A stretch of DNA of 64,000 bases. It comes from Strigomonas culicis (Eukaryota; Euglenozoa; Kinetoplastea; Trypanosomatida; Trypanosomatidae). The DNA lies in assembly GCA_000482145.1 (NCBI GenBank), contig AUXH01000009.1, positions 1 through 64,000 on the forward strand, written 5' to 3'. Both the position numbers and the translations under genes were made by a program. Of the stretch, positions 19,052 to 27,700 are shown in pieces; position 1 is the stretch's first letter; each line of letters opens with the position of its first letter. The notes beneath the pieces are model-generated. The model saw only the letters and a list, made by a program, of their open reading frames with translations. It was not told where the DNA came from and did not search any database.

Positions 19052-21233
19052 ATGGATATTGAGATTACAGGCAACCTCCAGGGCCAGACCCTGTTCTTTT
19101 TGGCAGGGTTTCCTGACACGAGCGATGTGTTTCGCGAGAACCTCATGAAGCGCTTCGCGAAGCAGTACCGCATCGTGGCGCTCACCCTGCCTGGCTTCGC
19201 CGAGCACTCCCCCTTTCACAAGAGTTTCACCGCCTACTTAAAGGCCAAGTCCGAGGCGGATCGGGCGCGGCCGTGTGGCGGCCGCACGGGGGGATTGGGT
19301 CCCACACCGAGCTGGCTGCGGCGCCTGCTCGGCGAGAAGCGCGACGCGGAGCCGTCCGTGGGTTCGGCGGAGGGAAATGGCGGCGAGTGCATCTTCACCA
19401 ACGCCTCGTCGCTGTGCAGTACGCCGGATGGTGGGGAGGGGCACCGGCGACGGCGCGGGACGCTCTTTCACACCTCTCTCGCCGGCCACGGCTTCGACGA
19501 CCTCGTGGCGCTTCTTGAGATTGCGCTCGATACGGCGATGGAGAAGCACAACTACTGCCCCGAGGTGTTTCTGGCCTCCTCGCTGGTCGGGTCCGGGGCG
19601 GCGACGGTGGAGGGGGTGCCGGCGCACCAGCTGCCGCCCTACTACTCAAAGCCCATCATCATTGTGCACAGCTGGGCGGCGCTGCTGGTGTCCGAGTTCC
19701 TGCTTGCCCGGCCGAATTTCTTTTCGCGCCTCATTTTCCTCCAGTGCGGCTCCTCCGCCTACCACTACGAGGACGCGAGCGTGAAGCAGAGTCGTGAGGT
19801 CTATGACCCTTTCTTTTCTGCGTTTCCGAGGACGTCCCCGACGTCGGCGGCCCCACCGGAGGAGGAGAGCGGCAGCGCGCGCCCGTTGGCGTCCGACCGA
19901 GTGAGGGCGGCGCGAAGGTCCGCGGGCGGTGCGCACCCGGAGAAGGGCGAGGCGCGGGCGGCCCACGACAGGCTGGCGGCGCAGTATGCCTTTCGCGCGG
20001 CGCCGGGGCGGCTGCACCGGCGGTGGCGCTGGCTGTCGCTGCAGTACATCCAGAGCCAGCTGCGGCTCCTCTTGTTCGCGCTCTTCTACGTGCTGGGGTT
20101 CCCGCGTCCGCTGGCCTCGCTCCTCCTGCGGTTCCTCTTTTCTGTCTTCACGCGGCGGCCGACGTACTACTACGACTCGCAGGTGCGCATGACGCCCACC
20201 GTCGAGCGGCTGAACCGCCGCCTCTTTGAGAACTACTGCGAGCACGTCCCCTTGTTCTCGTCCGGGGAGGAGCTCACCGGCGGGCAGTGGACGATACGGC
20301 TCGTCCCGTTTGTGGAGCCGCAGTACAACTTCCCTTCCCACTTCTCGATCGACGGAGGCTACATGAAGCTCACAGGGCAAGGAGGACCTCTTTGTATACG
20401 ACCGTCCAGACGGCGCCGGCAGTGGGACTTTCGGCGAGGCGGCAGGACGGTCGCCATCGCCACCCAAGTCGGGCGGCGCCCCGCTGCTGCGCTACGACCC
20501 TGCCGAAATCGCCTCCATTCCGTGCGATGGGTCCTTTTTGTTTTTCGAGGAAAGCGCGACCTCAGCCTCTCAGCGCAACGGGTCGTCGTCCATTCTGTCC
20601 TCCTCCAATGAGGACATGGACATCTCGGTGCGCGCGAAGGGCGTGTACTATCAGTCCTTCTTCTTCCCCCGTGACACATCCCGCACCGCCCGGTCGGACT
20701 CACTGCCCGCGTCGGGGGGCGGGAAGCAGAAGAAGACGAAGCCGCTGCCGCGCGTGCGGGTGCAGGTGCACATCAAAATGTGCTGGATCCACTTCCGCTA
20801 CTTCCTGAGCTGCCTCTTCTTCTTCTTTCTTGGCTCCAGCGCCGCACCGCGGAGGCGCCGCGCGCTCGACGACGAGGAGGTGCTGCACGAGGTGGCGCAT
20901 CTCATGTCCACGACGGATCGCGAGGATGTGGCGGCGCTCAAGACGGCGCTGGACAAGCTGGCCGCGTGCTCGCAGCCTAAGGCGAGCTCCCCGCTCATGG
21001 CATTCCGCTTTTTCATACCCATCCACGCGCCGGTGCTCTTCTTGTACGGCACCAAAGGGGAGAGGCAGTTCTCGGACGAGTGGGCGGACTATGTGAAGGA
21101 GAAGCAGTCCAGGGATGGTATCTCCGACGTTATCCCGATCCGTGGTGGTGGCAACTGGTTCTTTGCGGAGAAACAATGCCAACGCGAGGTGGAGCAGTGT
21201 ATTGCTGATTTTTTGACAGCCGAAAGTCTGTAG
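19052..21233 (+). CDS. Alpha/beta-hydrolase-fold protein interrupted by a +1 frameshift
   Basis: Two overlapping open frames make one protein of about 727 codons. The 5' frame (19052 to a stop at 20611) gives a typical hydrolase start (FLAGFPDTSDVF, residues 16-27), a second strand (YRIVALTLPGF) and a nucleophile elbow VHSWAA with Ser207. From about 20376 the sense continues in the next frame (GKEDLFVYDRPDG and on) to the stop at 21233. That part includes a closing strand with VLFLYGTKG and the end IRGGGNWFFAEK. The switch falls most simply at the GGG of 20375-20377, one base too many. Large low-complexity inserts occur. The position where this fold normally has the catalytic His (GGxHW) is Asn here (codon 21153-21155). 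The gene is therefore either damaged, mis-sequenced, or a non-catalytic relative. Substrate unknown. Confidence 0.7.
20375..20377 (+). other. Probable frameshift position in the alpha/beta hydrolase
   Basis: The hydrolase reading passes from the frame of 19052 to the next frame. The downstream frame has a stop at 20364-20366, so the switch lies after that point. Dropping one G from this GGG joins MKLT to GKEDLFVYD without a gap. A sequencing or assembly error at a short G run is the simplest cause, but genuine inactivation is possible. Confidence 0.55.
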
Positions 21234-21407
21234 GGTGCGTGCTCGACTCCTTGTTGCGCTTCAACCTCTCCTTTTTTGTGATTTTTCTTCTTCCTTTGCT
21301 TGACTCTTTTTTTGGTCTTGTTGTTACTGTTATCTTGTCTGCTGAGTTAAAAATACATTATGGACTCTTCACCTTCTTTACTTGTCCTATTTCTTTTTTT
21401 TTTTTGA

Positions 21408-21425
21408 AGCTTTTTTTTTTTGCTA
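21408..21425 (+). promoter_or_regulatory. Very short leader of WDR55 between AG and ATG
   Basis: The last AG before the gene (21408-21409) sits inside a long T-rich tract and is followed by another T run and then the ATG at 21426. If that AG is used, the leader is only about 16 bases. Use of an upstream AG is also possible. Confidence 0.35.
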
Positions 21426-23525
21426 ATGGAGCTAAAAGACTTAAATGCTAACATGTTGCTGGGCGACGCGGAGGAGGCGGTCGTGCCGCCGTCGACGCTC
21501 ACGACCGACGCCGTCATGGACATGAGCTTCCACCCCACGCTGCCACTGCTCGCCGCGGGCCTTGTCAGTGGCGAGGTGGAGATTTTCGAGTACCACGGCA
21601 ACGAGATGGTGAAGCGGCGGATGCAGAACAACTTCTCCTCATGGCTCTTCGGTGTCGATGACAGCGCTGTGGCGTGGAGCCATCACCACGACAATGTGCT
21701 GATGCACCCCCAGGGCTCCGTCGCCACAATGGAGTTCACGGACGACGGCTCCTACCTCGTCACGGCGAGCAGCGACCGCACCGTCTCCGTGCTCGACTGC
21801 GAGACGTCGAAGCTGGTCATCCACCTCACCGCGGCGCAGACCGAGGCTCTGAAGGAGCAGACGGAGAAGAAGAAAAAGGCGGCGCTCGCGCCCCTCGGGA
21901 AGAAGAAGCTGCGCGCCGTGGCGCAGAAGAAGGCGGCCGCGGTCAACCCCCACAAGTTCGGCATCTCCGCGCTCAACGTGTGCGACGAGAACCTGATCGC
22001 AACGGGGGATGATGACGGGCTCATCGCCATTTGGGACATGCGCGCGCGCCGGCCCGCCTTCACCTACCACGAGCACGGCGACTACGTGTCGCAGCTGTGC
22101 TACTTCTCCGATGTGCAGGAGCTCGTGTCGAGCAGCGGAGACACGTGCCTCATCGTGTACGACGTGCGCGGCGGCAAGGTGCGCGACTTCAGCGAGAAAC
22201 GCAAGGACGAGATCTCCTGCTTCGCCTTCATCAACAGCAGCGGCGCGAACAACTCCACCTTCATCCCGAGCATTGTGTGCGGCACGCCCGGCGGCGCGCT
22301 GCCCCTGTGGAAGTACGGCTCCTGGAGCCGTCCGTACGACACGCTGGAGTACCACCCGAAGGAGGTGGATTCGATCATCTCCTTCCACGGAGAGAACACG
22401 GCCTTCAACCACAACATTATTCTCACCGGTGCCTGCGACGGTCTGGTGCGTGTCATCCAGATGTACCCGATGCGGCGCAACCTCTGCCAGCTCAGCGCGC
22501 GCGACTACACCTACTCCCACGCGAACACGCTCGGCGTGGGCGGCCGCGCGCACCACGAGTACAACACGAGCTTTGTCGTGAAGCGGAAGCGCGGCCACGA
22601 GGCGATCCACCGCATGCGGCTCAGCCACGACAGCAACGTGCTCGCGGTCAGCGGCTTTGACAACATCATCGACTTTGTCGACGTGCGCTTCCTCAGCAAC
22701 GAGAAGCAGCTGGACACGATCCGCGGGAAGGCGGAGCAGCGGCACATGGAGACGCTGCGGGAGATGGAGCGCGACGCGCAGGCCACCGCGGCGCGCGAGG
22801 AGCGCCACCAGCGCGGCGAGTTCACGAGCAGCAGCAACTCGGACAGTAGCGACTCGGACAGCGACAGTGACTCTGACAGCGAGGCAGAGCGCCCGTCGGG
22901 GAAGAAGGGGAAGGAGGCCGCTCCGAAAAGCAAAAAGACGACGAAGAAGAAGAAGGCCGAGGAGGCGACGCCGCGGACGGAGACGACGCCCATGACGCTG
23001 CGGCAGCGGCTGGAGGAGGTGCGGCTGCGGCGCGTGGAAGAGAAACGGGCGCGCGACGCGGAACGGCTGCAGAAGATCGAAGAAGAGCGCGAGCGTGCGG
23101 AGGAGGAGGGTCGGCCGCTGCCGGAGGAGTGTAAGCCGCGCGGGCGGAAGGGCGAGAAGAAGAAGAAGAAGTCCAAGAACGAGACCATCATCCGCCCTGG
23201 CACCGGCTACGACGACGACGACGACTCGGACAGCTCCGGCGGGGAGGTGATCTGGGCGAGAGACGACGGCGACGGAGAGGACGCGCCGCCGGCGCGGGAG
23301 CGTCCCAGCAAGGCGGCCCCCGCCGCCCCCGCCGCAGCCAGCGCGGAGGAGGCACCGGGGGAGGGTGGAGAGGAGCCGCCCAAGGAGAAGACGGAGCGGG
23401 ACATACGACGCGAACGGTCCGCGGCCGCGCGGTGGCTGAAGGAGGAGAAGCGGAAGAAGATCAACTTCACCTACGAGAAGCGCCGTCGTCGTGTGGGTGG
23501 CTTTTTCGGCGACCTCTCTTCTTGA
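21426..23525 (+). CDS. WDR55: WDR55/Jip5-type WD40 protein, ribosome biogenesis
   Basis: Predicted nucleolar WD40 protein needed for pre-rRNA processing, by analogy with WDR55 and yeast Jip5. Residues 25-430 form the propeller. Diagnostic blocks are MDMSFHPTLPLLAAGLVSG (28-46), ENLIATGDDDGLIAIWDMRARRP, HGDYVSQL and ILTGACDGLVRVIQMYP, in the order seen in WDR55. A Lys-rich insert interrupts an early blade (about 140-170). The C-terminal 230 residues are charged and disordered: a Ser/Asp tract (about 466-480), Lys/Glu runs and finally RRVGGFFGDLSS, whose FFGDL resembles the short conserved end of Jip5/WDR55. The length (699) exceeds human WDR55 because of the tail. The first ATG is taken as start. 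Confidence 0.8.
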   Translation: MELKDLNANMLLGDAEEAVVPPSTLTTDAVMDMSFHPTLPLLAAGLVSGEVEIFEYHGNEMVKRRMQNNFSSWLFGVDDSAVAWSHHHDNVLMHPQGSVATMEFTDDGSYLVTASSDRTVSVLDCETSKLVIHLTAAQTEALKEQTEKKKKAALAPLGKKKLRAVAQKKAAAVNPHKFGISALNVCDENLIATGDDDGLIAIWDMRARRPAFTYHEHGDYVSQLCYFSDVQELVSSSGDTCLIVYDVRGGKVRDFSEKRKDEISCFAFINSSGANNSTFIPSIVCGTPGGALPLWKYGSWSRPYDTLEYHPKEVDSIISFHGENTAFNHNIILTGACDGLVRVIQMYPMRRNLCQLSARDYTYSHANTLGVGGRAHHEYNTSFVVKRKRGHEAIHRMRLSHDSNVLAVSGFDNIIDFVDVRFLSNEKQLDTIRGKAEQRHMETLREMERDAQATAAREERHQRGEFTSSSNSDSSDSDSDSDSDSEAERPSGKKGKEAAPKSKKTTKKKKAEEATPRTETTPMTLRQRLEEVRLRRVEEKRARDAERLQKIEEERERAEEEGRPLPEECKPRGRKGEKKKKKSKNETIIRPGTGYDDDDDSDSSGGEVIWARDDGDGEDAPPARERPSKAAPAAPAAASAEEAPGEGGEEPPKEKTERDIRRERSAAARWLKEEKRKKINFTYEKRRRRVGGFFGDLSS

Positions 23526-23888
23526 TGTATAACTGCCGCGTGTCTGTGTGTATATCGAGTTGTCCTACGGGAACCAATGCTGACCATAATAAGGCGGTTG
23601 CAATCGATTAACTACTTTAATAGGATGCTGTGCGTTAAGAAACAATTTAAAACTAAAAGGTGTTCTGTTTCAACAAGCAAACAAACAAACAAGAGTAACC
23701 ACAGTTTTAACTGTCGCTCTATGTCTCTTCTTTTTTGTTTGAGTTACAGCACACCATTCTTTTTTTTTTTTGTAATTTCATATGTTTCTGTGTGTTTTGA
23801 TCTATCTCTTCCTCCCACTCTCCCCTTCATGAAGCTTCTCGTGTGCGATTGTTTTTGTTGCAGTAGTGTGGTCTCGTACGTTTAGCTG
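23526..23888. other. Spacer with splice acceptor
   Basis: AT-rich non-coding DNA. T/C-rich sequence near 23801-23826 and a T-rich stretch lead to AG at 23862-23863, a likely acceptor 25 bases ahead of the next ATG. Nothing else was recognised. Confidence 0.5.
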
Positions 23889-24371
23889 ATGCCCGTCGAT
23901 ACCAAAAAGGGGAACAAGCCCGGCGACAAGGACAAGAATGCGCCGCCCAAAAAGGAGCTGCCGAAGGAGCTGTGCGGCTGTGGCGTAGACACGTACCGCC
24001 CGCCGCCGAAGGGCAAGAAGCCGACCGCCCCCGTGGTGCACGAGCCCAACTGTGGCTATCAGCGGACCACCTGCGACGCGTACCCCTTTCTGCCGCGGTG
24101 CCCCGTCTGCCAGGACCCATGTAAGTTCTGCGACGGCAAGAACCGTTGGTGCCCGCACTGTTATGAGCGACAGTGCGGATTTCGCTACAAGCGGCTGGTG
24201 CACGGGTGGCAGGCGGACCCCTCGAACGTCGGGCCCGCGACGAGCGAGCAGCTGGCCGCGCACGCGGTTGCGGGCAGCGTGAAGAGCACGGGCGCTGCGG
24301 CGAAGCTGAAAAAGCGCTCCACAGCAGTGTCCTTTCCGGCCGAAGGTGCTCCCCAAGCAGAGAAAAAGTAG
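23889..24371 (+). CDS. Small cysteine-rich, probably zinc-binding protein
   Basis: An unrecognised 160-residue protein. It has a Lys/Pro-rich basic start (1-27) and eleven cysteines packed between residues 29 and 96: CGC at 29-31, then Cys55 and Cys62, then the cluster CPVCQDPCKFC (71-81) and WCPHC (87-91) with a final Cys96. The spacing C-x2-C-x3-C-x2-C-x6-C-x2-C suggests two or more zinc sites rather than disulphides, since no signal peptide is present. The C-terminal 60 residues are Ala/Lys-rich and featureless. I cannot match it to a named zinc-finger class. Its position just upstream of the large flavin reductase is not evidence of a link in this genome type. Confidence 0.65.
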   Translation: MPVDTKKGNKPGDKDKNAPPKKELPKELCGCGVDTYRPPPKGKKPTAPVVHEPNCGYQRTTCDAYPFLPRCPVCQDPCKFCDGKNRWCPHCYERQCGFRYKRLVHGWQADPSNVGPATSEQLAAHAVAGSVKSTGAAAKLKKRSTAVSFPAEGAPQAEKK

Positions 24372-24721
24372 AGATCTACATCTCTTGTTATGTGGTCTCG
24401 TTCACTCGCTCTGTGGTGTGTGTATAGACGGGTATCTCTTGTCGCCTTAACGCACTACCTCGTCTGTATGTGTGTCATGTATGTATGATAGTTCCATGTG
24501 TCGGTCCATGCTCAGCGACCTACAATCCTTTCGGTTTGGAAAACCCTCCAACGTATATTCGGCAATGCCCTCTTCTTTTTTCGTTTCACCTCTTGTTCGC
24601 CACTATGTGGTTTGGTGATGGAATCTGTTTTATCATTTAGCTTGCGCTCCCTCATTCCCTCTTCCTTTCACGTGTCTTGTTCCGGGTTGCGTTGTCACAA
24701 GCAAGTGGAATCCAATTAGTA
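24372..24721. other. Spacer upstream of the flavin reductase
   Basis: Non-coding DNA. The T/C-rich run near 24650-24680 is followed by AG at 24700-24701, a candidate splice acceptor with a leader of about 20 bases. No other element was seen. Confidence 0.5.
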
Positions 24722-27700
24722 ATGTCAGAAAAGCTCTATTTTCTCTATGGCTCCGAGACCGGCAATAGCGAGAGCATTGCGCGGCGCCTGCACCAGGAGG
24801 CCCTTAACGACCGCGGCCTGGTGGGCGCGGAGTGCATGGCTCTGAATCAGGTTGTCTCCGGCAAGGTACTGGACCCGCAGACGGTGGAGGGCGCGGCGAC
24901 GTCCCTCTGCCTCGTCATCGTGTGCAGCACGACGGGCGAGGGCGAACCGCCGGAGAACGCCGCGCGGTTCCGGCGCACGCTGCGGAACGCCAAGTACAAG
25001 CTGCATAACGTGCGCTACGCGGTGCTAGCGCTGGGCGACACGAACTACAACAACTTCTGCTCCGCCGCGAAGTACCTCGACGCGAAGCTGCACGAGCTCG
25101 GCGCCATCCGCTTCCTCCAGCGCGGCGAGGCTGACGACGGGGTCGACTTGTACATGATCGTCGAGCCCTGGATCGCGCGCTTCTGGGAGGTCTACCCCGC
25201 CCGCGCGTCCGTCACGGCGAGCGTGAGCCACGAGCCGTTCAGCCCGCTGTCGCAGCAGTACGTGGACATGTCGGTCGCGCAGGAGGTCGCGATTGTGTAC
25301 GCGAACGCGTCGCAGGTGTGCGCGACCTTTGCGCTCTTCCTCTTCGAGCGCGTGCACGAGCTGGGCGGCAAGGCGGAGCTGTACCCCGCACAGTACCTGC
25401 GCGCCGACGCCGTGCGCGGCGAGCCGAAAATTGTCTTCTTTATCGTCTGTACGGAGAGCGACGAGCACACGCTGTGCGAGGCGTGCGCGAAGCGCGTCAA
25501 CCGCCCGCTGCCGCTGGGGCTCCTGGAGGAGCTGCTGCTGCACGACGGCGCCGCCCAGCGCTACTCGCCGGAGGCGCAGGCTCTCAAGGACTGGCTGTCG
25601 GGCTCCGACATGCGGGCCTACGCGCCGCTCTGTGTCGCGCCGATACCGGAGAAGGTGCCGTTTGCGGTGGAGCTCGACCAAAAGCTCAAGGCCTTCGCCG
25701 CCGCGTGCAAGCTGGAGCCGCTCAACAAGAAGTTTGGGCCTGTGGACGGCGGCATCCCCACCATTGCGAACAGCGTGGAGGGCCTCGAGCAGTGGGCCGA
25801 GGCGGCCCTCGATGCGCTGCCGGGCGTGACGTCCAGCGTGGCGGTCATCCAGCAGTCGGTGGGCTGGTTCTTTGAGAGCCGCGTGGCCGCCGCCTTCCGC
25901 GAGGCGCAGCTGGGCCCCGCGACGGCGGTGGAGCACCGCCACCATCACCACCACCACGATGCGGACCGGAAGAGCGTGAACCGCGGCATCCGCGGTCGCG
26001 AGAACATCAAGGACGATCTCGTGAACGACTACCTGACGCCGTTGGTGTTTCTCTACTCGGCGAGCCCCACCGGGCACATCTCCCGCATCGCCCACGACAT
26101 GCACGTGCGCGCGAGCGAGCACCACCTCAGCAGCTCTGTGTCGGAGCTGACGAACATCGTGCGCATGGGCTTCCCACGGCGGGCCACCTTTGTGTTCATC
26201 GTGGCGGGCGACATCACCAAGGCGATGAGCCGGCAGCTGCGCTCGTTCCGGCGGATGTTCGAGGAGGGCACGCACTTCGACGGCGTGCGGTTCGCGATTC
26301 TCGGCATCTGCGAGGCGTCGCGCAGCGAACGCTTCAACGCCTACGCGCTGGAGCTCGAGATGCTGCTGCTGTCACTGCACGCCACGAAGATCCACTCCAC
26401 CGGGCTGGCCGACATGGACCACGCCATCGAGTTTCTGCGCGTCGTGTCGTCCTTCGAGAACACGCTGTGGAGCGCCATTATGAACCCGACCCGGAGCGAG
26501 GCGTACATCGACGCCGCCTCGCCCAACATCGCCGTGCCGCACAGCTTCTCCTCCTTTCTCATGGGCGGCGACGACAGTCTGCGGCTGTCGTCGCCGGGCC
26601 CCGCCGGGCGCAGCGACGACGGCCTGGGCCTGTCGAAGGACGCGCTGACGGACCGTCCCGATGGCTACCCGGCCGCGGGAGCCAACCCGCTGCTCACAGA
26701 CGCACCGTCGGAGCCGCCGCTCCTCGCGCGGGTCGGCGCCATGGCGGAGCTGTCCGCATTTCCGTGGGAGGCGGTGCCGCTCTGCAGCGAGCGCGCGCCC
26801 GCCGTCCCGCTCGCCCTCCTCTACTCGTCCTCCGGCATGTCGCGCACCATCGCGACCTATGCGCTCCAGCGGGCGAAGGAGCTGGGCTTCACGCGGGTCA
26901 CCATCGCCTCCTTCTCCAAGTACCAGCAGGTCGACCTCGCGGCGTACCCCAACGTGGTCCTCTTCTGCGAGAGCAGCCCGGACGGGCGCTCCAACGGCGG
27001 CGGCCGCTTCAAGCGCTTTCTCCTGAACCCGGCCCACCGGCCGGACGATCTGTCCGCGGTGCGTTTCAGCGTGCTGGGGCTCGGCGCCGTGCCGCCGGAC
27101 GTGCTGCACCCCGCCTTCGGGTGGGCCAGCCTCCTCTCGCGGCTGCAGGCGACGCGCGTCTTTCCGGTCGCGCTCATGTCGTCCATGTCGCAGCTGCACA
27201 ACCTGGGCCTGCCCTGGTGCACCTCCGTCTTTGCGGCCATGACGGTGCTGCCGCCGCCGCCCGCCGTGCCGGCGGTGGAGGCCGCGGGGGAGGGGCAGGT
27301 CGAGGAGCGTCCGTTCCGGCTGCCGGAGCGGCGGCTGCTCGTGCTGTTCGGCAGCAGCACCGGCACGTGCGAGGGTATCGCGCGGGAGCTGCATCGCGAG
27401 GCGCTGGAGCGCGGCCTGCAGTCGCGCGTGGCGTCCCTCCGCTACTTTGACAAGATGAACTTCTTCTCGAGCGAGACCATCGTCGTCGTCACCGCGACGG
27501 ATGCCGAGAACGCGGGCGGCTACCCGGACGTCGCGAAGCGGTTCGCGCGGTACATCCACCAGAAGGACCACGCGTCCACGCTACTCCAGGAGAAGCGCTA
27601 CGCGGTGCTCGGCATCGGCAGCAGGGCCTGCTACCCCGACACCTTCTGCAAAGCCGCGACGCGGCTCGATCGCCGCATGCAGGCGCTGGGCGCGGCGCGC

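Noticed and set aside
22842..22890. Ser/Asp repeat in WDR55 as a possible dentin-like or phage-type repeat element
   Set aside because: It is a short acidic tract typical of nucleolar proteins and is not repeated elsewhere.
25939..25956. Six consecutive His codons in the flavin reductase, like a vector His-tag
   Set aside because: The run is internal, uses mixed CAC/CAT codons and sits in a natural charged linker between modules, so contamination is unlikely.
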